DNA of 64,000 bases from an uncultured Lachnobacterium sp. (GTDB taxonomy: Bacteria; Bacillota; Clostridia; Lachnospirales; Lachnospiraceae): contig URSS01000004.1 of assembly GCA_900550545.1 (NCBI GenBank), positions 56,103-120,102 on the forward strand, written 5' to 3'. Both the position numbers and the translations under genes were made by a program. Positions 8,346 through 17,664 of this stretch are shown in pieces (position 1 is the first letter of the stretch; each line of letters begins with the position of its first letter). Under the pieces are notes generated by a model. That model was not told the DNA's origin and searched no databases. It saw nothing but the letters and a program-made list of their open reading frames with translations.

Positions 8346-9698
8346 TCAGCGAACCCGTCGGTCAATTCCTGATTGTCTATAATAAGCTTCTTTGTCTTTG
8401 TACATCCACCTCTCTGCTTCTGTCATCAATTCATCAAGGCTGGCTGACGCGTCCGGTTTCCAGACATAACCGATAGCCATTGTCACATTTGCCTCTGCCA
8501 TATAAGACCGCAAGTCACTTATCTTTTCTTTGAGCATTTTTTTTGTCATTTCCGGACACAGAACAAGAAGCTCATCTCCTCCGATACGGAAAAGCCCATT
8601 CTTCTGATTCTCAAACGCCTGCTCCAGACAATCCGCAGCATTCATAATAAACTTATCTCCTGCGATATGTCCCTGACTGTCATTCACACGTTTCAGTCCT
8701 GTAATATCACAAAATACAACACCTATGCTCCTACGTCTGTCCACTTGTGTCGCGTAGTTTTCCAATGCGAAACGATTTCCAAGTTTCGTCAACTGGTCAT
8801 GGAAACTGATTTCCCGTAATTTGCGCACAAGATTTCTTTGTTTCATTGATGATACGAAAAAATATCCTGTCATCTGTAACATACTCTGCGTGTATTCAAA
8901 GGAAATATTTTCTGCAATATTATCCAGACCAAAAAAAGCAATCACTTTGCCATTGTCATATAACGGAACCACCACCAGCGAATGAATGCTTTGTTTCTCC
9001 AATACTTCATAAAGGATCGGATCTTTTTCCCTGATATCCTCCAGTTGATGAATGACCACACACCGGTTATCCTGAAACTTTTTGTACCAATGCGCGCACA
9101 CTTCCGGTGGAAGATTCTGAAGTTCTTCTTTCTCCGGGACAACTCCATCCGCCACCCACTCATAGGTATTATTATCATATCCTCTTTCATCCTTTTCAAA
9201 GATGTAGGTACGATCGCCATGTAAAGTTTTTCCCAGATATTCCAACATAACTTCAATGGACTGGTCCGGTGTCGGCGCAAGCAACGCGATACGAAGTCCC
9301 TCATTAATGATTGTTTCCAGATTCTGAAAATTCTCGATCACATTTCCCTGCCGGACTTCCTCTCCCACATCCATAGCAATTTCTATACGATAATCTTTAC
9401 CTGTTTTCTCATCATGTAGCAGCGTATCTTTAAGCAACAGATATTTTTTCAGAATAGGATTATAATAACGCCATTCCTGAAAATGCTCCGGTTGCAGTAT
9501 TTTGTTATTGCACATTTTACATGGCATGGATGAATTCTGTAGTATCTGATAACATTTCTTTCCTTTGATCTGTTCTAACGAATGATATCCATAAGTTTCC
9601 ATTGTCTTACGATTCATATAAATCAGCTCATTGGTTTTTACATCAGTAACATACACATATTCATCGAGATTTTCAAAAAATTCCCATACCTTTTTCAT
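8346..9698 (-). CDS. PAS-GAF-GGDEF signalling protein (putative diguanylate cyclase)
   Basis: 450 residues, no membrane segment. An N-terminal PAS-like domain (about 1-115) contains a CKMC cysteine pair. A GAF-like domain (about 125-285) and a C-terminal GGDEF domain (about 290-450) follow. The active-site loop reads RIGGDELLVL (about 371-380), so the signature is GGDEL rather than GGDEF. The Gly-Gly-Asp-Glu core is intact, so cyclic-di-GMP synthesis is plausible but not certain. It follows pyrD by 29 bases on the same strand and may be read through from the pyr operon. The signal sensed is unknown. Confidence 0.88.
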   Translation of the reverse strand: MKKVWEFFENLDEYVYVTDVKTNELIYMNRKTMETYGYHSLEQIKGKKCYQILQNSSMPCKMCNNKILQPEHFQEWRYYNPILKKYLLLKDTLLHDEKTGKDYRIEIAMDVGEEVRQGNVIENFQNLETIINEGLRIALLAPTPDQSIEVMLEYLGKTLHGDRTYIFEKDERGYDNNTYEWVADGVVPEKEELQNLPPEVCAHWYKKFQDNRCVVIHQLEDIREKDPILYEVLEKQSIHSLVVVPLYDNGKVIAFFGLDNIAENISFEYTQSMLQMTGYFFVSSMKQRNLVRKLREISFHDQLTKLGNRFALENYATQVDRRRSIGVVFCDITGLKRVNDSQGHIAGDKFIMNAADCLEQAFENQKNGLFRIGGDELLVLCPEMTKKMLKEKISDLRSYMAEANVTMAIGYVWKPDASASLDELMTEAERWMYKDKEAYYRQSGIDRRVR

Positions 9699-9727
9699 CG
9701 CATCCGGTTCCTTTTAATACTTACTTT

Positions 9728-10630
9728 TTAAGAAACTACACCAATCAGTTCTTTGATATCTTTGACATGATATTTCTTCATATATTCCCCGATACCAGCT
9801 ACAATCTTCTCCGTCACAGTCGGATCTGTGAAATTTGCAGTACCAACCGATACTGCTGTGGCTCCTGCAAGAATCATTTCAATTGCATCATCCGCATTCA
9901 TGATACCACCCATTCCAATAATCGGGACATTGACTGCCTTTGCAGTCTGGTACACCATACGTACGGCAACCGGATGAATGGCCGGGCCTGACATGCCACC
10001 TGTCTGGTTTGCCAAAACAAATTTACGGCGATTGACATCAATCTTCATTCCGGTAATAGTATTAATCAGTGATAATGCATCTGCACCGCCTGCTTCTGCT
10101 GCACGCGCCATCTCTGTAATGTCCGTAACATTCGGACTCAGTTTCATGATCACCGGCTGCTTTGCATGACGCTTCATTTCTTTTGTAATCGTCTCTACGG
10201 CTTTTGGATCCTGTCCGAATGCGATACCGCCTTCTTTTACATTCGGGCAGGAAATATTGATCTCAAGTAAATCGACCGGCTCATCAGCAAGTCTTTCCAC
10301 AACTGCTACATATTCTTCGGTAGAATGTCCACATACATTGACAATAATCTTTGTATCATATTGTTTTAAAAACGGAATATCACGTTTGCAGAACAATTCA
10401 ATTCCCGGATTCTGCAGTCCGACCGCGTTGAGCATTCCGCCGTACACCTCTGCAACACGTGGTGTTGGATTACCTGCCCATGGCACATTTGCCACACCTT
10501 TTGTCGTGACTGCTCCAAGCTTATTTAAATCTGCAAATTCACTGTATTCCGCACCTGAACCAAATGTTCCGGAAGCAACCGTTACCGGATTTTTCCATTC
10601 AACTCCGGCTATATTCACTGACATATTCAT
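9728..10630 (-). CDS. pyrD: Dihydroorotate dehydrogenase B, catalytic subunit
   Basis: 300 residues with an FMN-binding TIM barrel. Oxidises dihydroorotate to orotate in pyrimidine synthesis. The catalytic base is Cys128 in EINISCPNVKEGG, which marks the class 1 enzymes (class 2 has Ser). The adjacent pyrK indicates the NAD-dependent class 1B heterotetramer. C-terminal FMN-phosphate motifs GMGGI and AGATAVSVGTA are present. The ATG shares a base with the pyrK stop (TAATG) and AAAGGAGG lies within the pyrK 3' end, so translation is coupled. Confidence 0.97.
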   Translation of the reverse strand: MNMSVNIAGVEWKNPVTVASGTFGSGAEYSEFADLNKLGAVTTKGVANVPWAGNPTPRVAEVYGGMLNAVGLQNPGIELFCKRDIPFLKQYDTKIIVNVCGHSTEEYVAVVERLADEPVDLLEINISCPNVKEGGIAFGQDPKAVETITKEMKRHAKQPVIMKLSPNVTDITEMARAAEAGGADALSLINTITGMKIDVNRRKFVLANQTGGMSGPAIHPVAVRMVYQTAKAVNVPIIGMGGIMNADDAIEMILAGATAVSVGTANFTDPTVTEKIVAGIGEYMKKYHVKDIKELIGVVS

Positions 10631-11418
10631 TACAGTTCTACCTCCTTTGCATTAAATACAGGTCCCTCTTTGCAGATACGTTTGTTCTTCACATTTGAAT
10701 GTGCATCTTTTTCCGTAGAATTACATACACAGGCAAGACAAGCTCCGATTCCGCATGCCATACGTTCCTCCATGGAAACATAGCATGTCATGTTCTGTTC
10801 TTCGGCATACGCTTTCAGGGCACGCAGCATTGGTGTCGGTCCACATGCATAGATAACATCCGCATCCAGATGGTTTTCGCGAATTGCATCCAGTACATTT
10901 CCTTTGGTTCCAACACTGCCATCCTCAGTTGCCACAAAGCTTTCACCCTGTTCTTTAAATTCATCCAGAAGAAAAGTTCCGGCATCACGATATCCCATCA
11001 CAATCTGGAAATTTTCTCCGGCATCTTTCATTTCCTTTGCCAGCTGTAACATTGGCGGTACGCCGATACCTCCACCAATCAGAAATGCTTTCTTACCTTT
11101 TTCCACCGTAAATCCATTGCCCAGCGGTCCCATAATTTTCATGGTATCTCCCGCCTGAAGTCTGGAAAACTCTTCGGTTCCGGTATGTTCCCCGGTCACG
11201 CGGTAAACCAGGCGCAATGTACCTGCTTTGCGGTCAATTCCGCACAGACTGATTGGACGAGGTAAAAGCTTGCTTGCATCGTTACTGTATACCGAAACAA
11301 ACTGTCCAGCTTTCGCTGCCGCTGCAATCTCCTTTGTCTGAATGGTTAAATCATATATTCCCGTACCGATCTGTTTTTGTGAGACAACGGTCACGGTCTC
11401 CTGAAACTTTTCGCTCAT
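10630..11418 (-). CDS. pyrK: Dihydroorotate dehydrogenase B, electron-transfer subunit
   Basis: 262 residues from the ATG at 11418. A ferredoxin-reductase fold carries the FAD motif RPISLCG (about residues 54-60) and an NAD-binding GGGIGVPPM. The C-terminal Cys cluster CGIGACLACVC plus a later Cys binds a 2Fe-2S centre. It passes electrons from PyrD to NAD+. I prefer 11418 over the upstream in-frame ATG at 11433 because GCAGGAGAG sits at the right distance. It lies 48 bases downstream of pyrF. Confidence 0.96.
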   Translation of the reverse strand: MSEKFQETVTVVSQKQIGTGIYDLTIQTKEIAAAAKAGQFVSVYSNDASKLLPRPISLCGIDRKAGTLRLVYRVTGEHTGTEEFSRLQAGDTMKIMGPLGNGFTVEKGKKAFLIGGGIGVPPMLQLAKEMKDAGENFQIVMGYRDAGTFLLDEFKEQGESFVATEDGSVGTKGNVLDAIRENHLDADVIYACGPTPMLRALKAYAEEQNMTCYVSMEERMACGIGACLACVCNSTEKDAHSNVKNKRICKEGPVFNAKEVEL

Positions 11419-11466
11419 TTTTCTCTCCTGCATTCTGCTTCCAATATAAATGTTCCCACGGTCAGA

Positions 11467-12399
11467 TTACTTAGATGCCAAAGCTCCTGCAATATCTGCG
11501 ATCATATCTTCAACCGCCATACGGGATGCATCTGCAAAGTTCTCCGGTGTGATTCCCTGCTCTTTGTATTTATCCTGCTTATAAGCTGCAATAATACCAC
11601 GGGAAGAATTGATAATTGCTCCTAATCCATCTTCGTTAAAGAAATGAACCAGATCCTTACCCTTTCCGCCCTGTGCGCCGTAACCCGGAACAAGGATAAA
11701 TGACTTTGGCATGATCTTACGAAGGATCTTACCCTGCTCCGGATAAGTTGCTCCGACAACTGCTCCGACATAACTATAAGACTCTCCCATACACTCACTT
11801 CCCCACTCAGCAACTTTCTCACCTACGATTTCATACAGCGGGCGGCCGTCGATCAGACGATCCTGGAACTCGCCACTGGACGGATTAGATGTCTTGACAA
11901 GAATGAAGATACCTTTATTTTCTTCCTTACATACATCAACGAACGGCTTGATACCATCCGTTCCAAGGTATGGATTTACAGTTGCAAAATCCTCATTAAA
12001 CGTAGAGTAACTCTTGCTTCCGATCTGTACTTTTCCAAGATGTCCGGTTGCATAAGCAGCAGATGTCGATCCAATATCTCCACGCTTTACATCACCGATG
12101 ACAACCAGATCCTTTTCGTGACAGTAATCTACCGTCTTCTGGAATGCCTTTACACCTTCGATACCAAACTGCTCATACATAGCGATCTGTGGCTTTACGG
12201 CCGGAATCAGATCATAAGTTGCATCTACGATTGCCTTGTTATACTGCCAGATAGCTTCTGCTGCACCTGCCGGTGTCTCACCGAACTCTGCAAATGCAGC
12301 TTTTTGAATATGCTCCGGTACATAGGAAAGCATTGGGTCTAATCCTACAACGATTGGTGCATTGGTTTCCTTGATTTTGTCTACTAATTTGTTGATCAT
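11467..12399 (-). CDS. pyrF: Orotidine-5'-phosphate decarboxylase (type 2)
   Basis: 310 residues, the longer type 2 form of the family. Converts OMP to UMP, the last step of de novo UMP synthesis. The catalytic Asp-Lys-x-x-Asp motif is seen as GDVKRGDIGSTS. Phosphate-binding loops near VPGYGAQGG and INSSRGI are present. AAGAGG lies 8 bases before the ATG. The gene follows pyrC by 19 bases in the order pyrC-pyrF-pyrK-pyrD. Confidence 0.96.
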   Translation of the reverse strand: MINKLVDKIKETNAPIVVGLDPMLSYVPEHIQKAAFAEFGETPAGAAEAIWQYNKAIVDATYDLIPAVKPQIAMYEQFGIEGVKAFQKTVDYCHEKDLVVIGDVKRGDIGSTSAAYATGHLGKVQIGSKSYSTFNEDFATVNPYLGTDGIKPFVDVCKEENKGIFILVKTSNPSSGEFQDRLIDGRPLYEIVGEKVAEWGSECMGESYSYVGAVVGATYPEQGKILRKIMPKSFILVPGYGAQGGKGKDLVHFFNEDGLGAIINSSRGIIAAYKQDKYKEQGITPENFADASRMAVEDMIADIAGALASK

Positions 12400-12418
12400 G
12401 TCTTTTTCCTCTTATCTT

Positions 12419-13759
12419 TTATTTTGTTTTATTCTTAATTTCATTAAATACTACATTTCCATCACAGATCGTGCATTTGACACATCCGGTCACTTTTCTT
12501 CCGTGGAACGGTGTGTTTCTTCCCTTCGATGCAAATTTATTCTTGTCAATCGTATAAGTTTCCTTCGGGTCAAAAATTACGATATCCGCCTTCTTTCCCG
12601 GCTGAATATCACCTTTGTCGATTCCTACGATCTTTGCAGGATTGTAACTCATCTTCTCAGCCATCTGCATCGGTGTCAGATATCCGCCCAATACAAGTTC
12701 CGAATAAGTCAGACATGCAGCTGTCTCCAATCCAACAATGCCAAAAGGCGCTTTCTTCATGGATGTATTCTTGTCATCAAATGTATGTGGTGCATGGTCT
12801 GTAGAAATCACATCCATAATGTTGTCACGCAGACCTTCCTTTAATGCTTCCACATCTTCTTTGGTACGAAGCGGTGGATTCATCTTGTAGTTCGTATCTG
12901 CATCGGTTTCTTTTGGAATCAGAATACCTGCTTCAATCTGTGGCACATATTCCGTAATATCATCGGATGTAAGTGTAAAATGATGCGGACAAACCTCTGC
13001 AGAAACATGAAGTCCCTCTTCTTTTGCAATCCGTACCATCTCTACAGAATCTTTTGTGGAACAATGGCACAAATGCAGCTGTGCACCGGTATCTTTACTG
13101 AGCACAATATCTCTCGCAATAATGACATCCTCCACGGAATTCGTGATACCCGGCATACCAAGTTCTTTTGCCTTGGCATCCGCATTCATTACCCCTCCGT
13201 GTACCATATTAATGTCCTCACAGTGTGCCAGTACAGGAATATGATATTTTGCTGCCTCAAGCATTCCCTCGCGATACACTTCTGCATTCATAACCGATTT
13301 ACCATCTTCACTGATTGCAGGGATTCCGGCTTCTACCATTCCCTTGATATCAGCAAGCTCCTTGCCCATCTGTCCCTTGGTGACAGCTCCAACCTGTAAT
13401 ACATGGATGCAGTTACCTGCCTTTGCTTTGTTGTGTACATAATTTACAACATCTGCGTTGTCGACAACCGGTTTTGTGTTCGGCATCGTCAGGACCGTCG
13501 TATATCCACCGTGAGCCGCTGCTTCCATTCCGGTATAAATATCTTCTTTCTGCTCAAAGCCTGGATCACGGAAATGCACATGCATATCAATGAATCCCGG
13601 CATAACATAACAGCCGCTTGCGTCTAATACACGATCTGCTTTTTCTTCTATGTTCTTTTTCATTTCTACAACCTTGTCTTCTTCGATCAACACATCGGCT
13701 TCTTCTTCCATCTGTGTTGCCGGATTGATGACGCGGCCGCCTTTTATCAATATTGACAT
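12419..13759 (-). CDS. pyrC: Dihydroorotase
   Basis: 446 residues, amidohydrolase fold of the long (type I) dihydroorotases. Cyclises carbamoyl-aspartate to dihydroorotate. The zinc-binding DMHVHFRDPG motif lies near residue 58; further metal ligands appear in PVLAHCED and LHLCHCS, and a catalytic Asp in STDHAPH. First gene of the pyr cluster; its start is only 25 bases from the stop of the upstream protease gene. No pyrR attenuator is visible in that gap. Confidence 0.96.
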   Translation of the reverse strand: MSILIKGGRVINPATQMEEEADVLIEEDKVVEMKKNIEEKADRVLDASGCYVMPGFIDMHVHFRDPGFEQKEDIYTGMEAAAHGGYTTVLTMPNTKPVVDNADVVNYVHNKAKAGNCIHVLQVGAVTKGQMGKELADIKGMVEAGIPAISEDGKSVMNAEVYREGMLEAAKYHIPVLAHCEDINMVHGGVMNADAKAKELGMPGITNSVEDVIIARDIVLSKDTGAQLHLCHCSTKDSVEMVRIAKEEGLHVSAEVCPHHFTLTSDDITEYVPQIEAGILIPKETDADTNYKMNPPLRTKEDVEALKEGLRDNIMDVISTDHAPHTFDDKNTSMKKAPFGIVGLETAACLTYSELVLGGYLTPMQMAEKMSYNPAKIVGIDKGDIQPGKKADIVIFDPKETYTIDKNKFASKGRNTPFHGRKVTGCVKCTICDGNVVFNEIKNKTK

Positions 13760-13784
13760 CTGATAAATCCTTTCTATTTATATT

Positions 13785-15551
13785 TTATCGTTTTGTTGTT
13801 GCTTTCTTTATATCAGAAAGTGCTCCTGCCACGGATTTCTTTCCATTCGTCTTGCAGGCGCGTACTTTATAATAATAAGTCTTTCCTTTGGAAAGTTTTT
13901 TATCGGTATAATGTTTTCCTTTTACGATTGCAACTTTTTTGTAGGTTCCCTTCTCTGAAGTTGCACGATATACTTCGTAAGTCTTTGCGGAAGCTACTTT
14001 GCTCCAGGAAATGCGCATACTGGTTTTTCCAGCTTTCGCACGCACCGACTTTACTTTTCCGATGCTTGTTCCTGTCTTATCCGTGTATGCTTTAATGCAG
14101 AGATTTCCAATGCCTGTGTATTCTGCCAAATCTGCCAGATCTCTCCATGATCCGTTGCTATAAACAAAACTCTGCCCATAATCAGAAAAAGCAGTAATTG
14201 ACAGATGCTGATTTTTTCCGGAGCACTCCATATCCACACCTTTATTCTTTTTATTGAATTCTACTACAACTGCATATTTCGTACCCTTGGGAATAGATAC
14301 TGCTTTCTTCAACGGAATCGTATAGACTCCGGCATAGCTTGTCTTACCGGTAACTTTGGCTGCAAGAATACCACTTGTCGGTTTCTTTGCACTAGCAATA
14401 TTGGTGTAAATCTTAATTGTATATGGAACATTTGCATCCTGCATCATGGAGATGGACACAGCTCTCAGTTGCTGATTTGCAGATCCTTTTACTAAAAATA
14501 CATTGGCCTCTTTCGGATAGGACTTTACCTTATATGCATAGACGGCTCCATCATACTGATAATTGTAATCGTAATTATCTCCCGGTTCAAAATCAAAAAC
14601 CCAAGATGCATCCTCCAGACTGGCATCCTCATACGACATCCAGAAATAGCTGTAATAACTGTTGTCTGACAAATCCGACCATGAATTACGAACCAGCCAT
14701 GCTCCATTTTTCTTTGCCGGGTATTTGAAAGCAGATGCCGGAAAATTGTCATCCCATCCCACAACAATTGCCTGGTGATCTACTGTCGCCTTTTTGTCAC
14801 AGCGGTATGTTGCAACCATCCCCCCTTCCGGACCATAATAGACCATCTGGTCATAAACATTTTTATCTACTGCCGTAAACCCAATGCTCGCCGCTCCATG
14901 TGCAATAATTGCTTTCTTCACCGAAGAAGGATTTTTATGAATATTCATCAGATATACATTCTGTAAATGCGCTACATCTTTTTGATATGCAAGACTGTCA
15001 GATATAGTTCTCGTGACATTTGTATAGGGAGCATCCGATTCCCTGACCAGTCCCTTCCACTGCATCAAAGCGCGTGATAAATAGTACATATTGCCACCAC
15101 ACGACATATAATTTCCGGATAACAGCGACACATCATCTGCAAGCATTCCCCCGAACGCATCATCCACCGAATGATAGGTAAAATAAGCAGCCTGCAGCTC
15201 ACTCAAATCAATGCTTTTGTCCGCAACCTTGTCATCCGTAATCAGATCAAACTCTGCCAGTCCGACACCACTGAAAGCCCAACAGGTATTGTAATTCCCC
15301 TGCGAACGTGTTGCAGGATACAATGCATGAAGCTCCGCCGTTGTGTTATGATATGCAGATGGAACCTGAGCTGCTCCTCTCATGCCATCCGAAGAAGTAT
15401 TCTCCTCGACCGCAGGCACCTCTGCGTCATAAATATCAAGTGTTCGGCTTTCGATTTCACTTGCCTGCACCTGTGTTGTTCCTACAAGATTTCCAGCAAA
15501 CACAATGGCTGCAAGCATAACAGGTATTAATTTTTTCATTCTATTTTTCAT
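13785..15551 (-). CDS. Secreted papain-like (C1 family) cysteine protease with FN3 tail
   Basis: 588 residues from the ATG at 15551. A signal peptide (about 1-31, ending VQAS) precedes the C1 peptidase domain (about 65-310), with catalytic Cys90 in NTCWAFSG, His259 in VDHQAIVVGW and Asn289 in VRNSWSD. A lectin-like beta domain (about 325-475) follows, then a fibronectin type III domain rich in Lys (about 485-588). The protein is exported and probably wall-associated; its substrates are unknown. GAGG lies 6 bases before the chosen ATG; an ATG four codons upstream is also possible. Confidence 0.9.
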   Translation of the reverse strand: MKNRMKKLIPVMLAAIVFAGNLVGTTQVQASEIESRTLDIYDAEVPAVEENTSSDGMRGAAQVPSAYHNTTAELHALYPATRSQGNYNTCWAFSGVGLAEFDLITDDKVADKSIDLSELQAAYFTYHSVDDAFGGMLADDVSLLSGNYMSCGGNMYYLSRALMQWKGLVRESDAPYTNVTRTISDSLAYQKDVAHLQNVYLMNIHKNPSSVKKAIIAHGAASIGFTAVDKNVYDQMVYYGPEGGMVATYRCDKKATVDHQAIVVGWDDNFPASAFKYPAKKNGAWLVRNSWSDLSDNSYYSYFWMSYEDASLEDASWVFDFEPGDNYDYNYQYDGAVYAYKVKSYPKEANVFLVKGSANQQLRAVSISMMQDANVPYTIKIYTNIASAKKPTSGILAAKVTGKTSYAGVYTIPLKKAVSIPKGTKYAVVVEFNKKNKGVDMECSGKNQHLSITAFSDYGQSFVYSNGSWRDLADLAEYTGIGNLCIKAYTDKTGTSIGKVKSVRAKAGKTSMRISWSKVASAKTYEVYRATSEKGTYKKVAIVKGKHYTDKKLSKGKTYYYKVRACKTNGKKSVAGALSDIKKATTKR

Positions 15552-15633
15552 AGCATACCTCATTCGTACCTTATAGCAATGTACAATTAAGAATATTATA
15601 TGATTTTTTTATAAAGCATGTCAACAAAATCAC

Positions 15634-15669
15634 CATAAAAAAAGCCGAGCACACAAAGTGTTCGACTTT
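15634..15669 (-). terminator. Rho-independent terminator after dapB
   Basis: AAAGCCGAGCACAC and GTGTTCGACTTT form a hairpin with a three-base loop and small mismatches. On the minus strand it is followed by seven T. It lies 11 bases past the dapB stop. Confidence 0.85.
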
Positions 15670-15679
15670 CCTTATGATT

Positions 15680-16441
15680 TTATTTTGCAGCAATGACATC
15701 TGCCATATCATAATGTCCTGCACCTTTTCCGTTTAAGAACTTCGCTGCCTCTACTGCGCCCTTGGCAAATACAGCCTTAGAGTATGCTGTATGCTTGAAT
15801 TCGATTACTTCATCCTGACCGGCGAAAATCACTTCATGCTCACCGACGATGTTGCCGCCACGGACTGCAGAAATACCGATTTCATACTTGTCTCTCTTCT
15901 TGCGCTCCTGGCTTCTGTCATACTTGTAAGTATAAGCATCCTCCAGTGCATCGTTCATGGAATCCGCAAGTGCAAGTGCCGTACCGCTTGGTGCATCTAA
16001 TTTCTGATTATGATGCTTCTCTACGATCTCCATATCAAATCCTGCCGGTGCAAATACCGTTGCCGCCTTCTTGAGAAGTTCCATCAAAGTGTTGATTCCC
16101 AATGACATATTTGCAGACTTAAGAATTGCAACTTTCTCATATGCCTGCTCGACTTTCTGTAACTGTTCCTCAGAAAGTCCTGTCGTACACAATACAACCG
16201 GAATCTGCTTCTCCACACAGTAATCTACCAGTGCATCCACTGCCTTTGCATTGGAAAAATCAATAATTACATCTGCATCTACTGTACATTCTGCAAGGCT
16301 TGCAAATACCGGATACGTATTTTTAATACCATCATACATATCGATTCCTGCAACAATTTCAATATCCGGATCCTGGGCACAGATCTGTGTAATGCACTGT
16401 CCCATCTTTCCGTTACAGCCATTCATAATCGCTCTTGTCAT
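15680..16441 (-). CDS. dapB: 4-hydroxy-tetrahydrodipicolinate reductase
   Basis: 253 residues. Reduces the DapA product to tetrahydrodipicolinate in lysine and meso-diaminopimelate synthesis; dipicolinate for spores branches from this pathway. An N-terminal nucleotide-binding motif NGCNGKMGQ, the catalytic motif EKHHNQKLDAPSGTA (His-His and Lys) and the DVIIDFSN loop are all present. It is the second gene after dapA (48-base gap) and both sit under the lysine riboswitch. Confidence 0.97.
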   Translation of the reverse strand: MTRAIMNGCNGKMGQCITQICAQDPDIEIVAGIDMYDGIKNTYPVFASLAECTVDADVIIDFSNAKAVDALVDYCVEKQIPVVLCTTGLSEEQLQKVEQAYEKVAILKSANMSLGINTLMELLKKAATVFAPAGFDMEIVEKHHNQKLDAPSGTALALADSMNDALEDAYTYKYDRSQERKKRDKYEIGISAVRGGNIVGEHEVIFAGQDEVIEFKHTAYSKAVFAKGAVEAAKFLNGKGAGHYDMADVIAAK

Positions 16442-16488
16442 TTTCGTCTCTTATCCTTTCGTTCACCGAACATCTTCCGATACTTTTC

Positions 16489-17376
16489 TTATTTCAATAA
16501 ACCGTAGTTCTTCATTACTTCTGCAAGTTTTGCGGCATTAGTCTCGCCCATCTCACAAAGTGGGGAACGAAGTGGTCCAACTTCCATGCCCATCAGATTC
16601 AATGCCTTCTTAACCGGGATTGGATTTACTTCTGAGAATAATGCATCTACCAGTGGAAGTCCCTCTAACTGAATCTTTCTTGCTGTCTCAATGTCGCCCT
16701 TGAAAAAGCTGTCACACATCTGATGAACTTTTGCAGGTGCTACATTACTCCATACAGAGATCACACCGACTGCACCGATAGATAACAACGGAACAACCAG
16801 TCCGTCCTCTCCAGAATACATATCGATCTTGCCGTCAGTAAGTGCCATTGTTTTGCTTGCCTGTGCCATATTACCGGTAGCTTCTTTTAATCCCACGATG
16901 TTCTCTTTTGCAGAAAACAGTGTTGCAACGGTCTCCGGAAGAAGATTACATCCGGTTCTTCCCGGTACATTGTACATGATGATCGGGCATTTTGTGCTGT
17001 CTGCGATCTGTGAATAGTGGCTAACCAGTCCGGCCTGTGTTGCCTTGTTGTAATATGGCGTTACGACCAGTAATCCGTCTACACCGGCCTCTTCTGCTTC
17101 CTGTGACAGCTGGATTGCTGTGCGTGTGCAGTTCGAACCGGTTCCTGCAACAACCGGAACACGGTGCTTTGTAAACTCAACAGCAGCCTTGATAACGTCG
17201 TGATGCTCCTCCATGGTAAGTGTAGAACTCTCACCTGTTGTGCCTGCGATAACAATTGCATCCGTACCTGCATCGATCTGTTGATTAATCAGCTCCTCTA
17301 ACTTGTCATAATTTACATCCTGATTGTCTTTCATTGGTGTAACGATTGCAACACCAGCTCCTTTAAATATTGCCAT
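16489..17376 (-). CDS. dapA: 4-hydroxy-tetrahydrodipicolinate synthase
   Basis: 295 residues, TIM-barrel aldolase. Condenses pyruvate with aspartate semialdehyde. The GTTGESSTL substrate motif is near residues 45-53. A YYNKATQAG loop, catalytic Tyr in MYNVPGRTG and the Schiff-base Lys in GLKEATG follow. The start has GGAAGGGAG upstream. Transcription is predicted to be controlled by the lysine riboswitch and terminator immediately upstream. Confidence 0.97.
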   Translation of the reverse strand: MAIFKGAGVAIVTPMKDNQDVNYDKLEELINQQIDAGTDAIVIAGTTGESSTLTMEEHHDVIKAAVEFTKHRVPVVAGTGSNCTRTAIQLSQEAEEAGVDGLLVVTPYYNKATQAGLVSHYSQIADSTKCPIIMYNVPGRTGCNLLPETVATLFSAKENIVGLKEATGNMAQASKTMALTDGKIDMYSGEDGLVVPLLSIGAVGVISVWSNVAPAKVHQMCDSFFKGDIETARKIQLEGLPLVDALFSEVNPIPVKKALNLMGMEVGPLRSPLCEMGETNAAKLAEVMKNYGLLK

Positions 17377-17392
17377 TTGCTCTCCCTTCCAT

Positions 17393-17625
17393 AAAAAAAC
17401 CAGCTCTCATCTGAGCTGGTCTAATCTACATTGTTGTATATTATAGATTCGATAGCTCTCCAACTTTGTAAGTTGACAGTCATACGGTTCTTCACCCTAT
17501 GCCCAGAAATAAAATTACAGTTCTTTTATCTCTTCGGCGCTCGCCCCTTTCTCCTATGTTCCACTGTGTCTGTCACATCCCACAGAATACTCTTAGCTTG
17601 CGCGACCTCTATCTGAGTTATTTGC
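17393..17625 (-). promoter_or_regulatory. Lysine riboswitch (L box) with transcription terminator
   Basis: The minus strand shows L-box landmarks in order: AGATAGAGGTCGCG, AGAGTATTC, GGAGAAAGGGGCGAG, GCCGAAGAGAT, the loop GGGCATAGGGTGAAG, ACTGTCA, and closing GGAGAGCTATCG. The aptamer spans about 17450-17620. A hairpin CCAGCTCAGATGAGAGCTGG (17400-17419) followed by seven T forms the expression platform 17 bases before the dapA ATG. Lysine binding should favour termination. Sequence recognised by eye; no covariance search was run. Confidence 0.93.
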
Positions 17626-17635
17626 TTCTTTTTTG

Positions 17636-17664
17636 ATAATAGCACCATGTGTACTATTCGTCAA
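17636..17664 (-). promoter_or_regulatory. Sigma-A promoter of the lysine riboswitch-dapA-dapB unit
   Basis: TTGACG (17659-17664) and TATTAT (17636-17641) are separated by exactly 17 bases on the minus strand. The -35 box overlaps the 3' end of the upstream cobO coding sequence, and transcription would start about 10 bases before the L box. Confidence 0.75.

Noticed and set aside
13760..13784. PyrR-type attenuator ahead of pyrC.
   Set aside because: Only 25 bases lie between the genes, too short for an attenuator.
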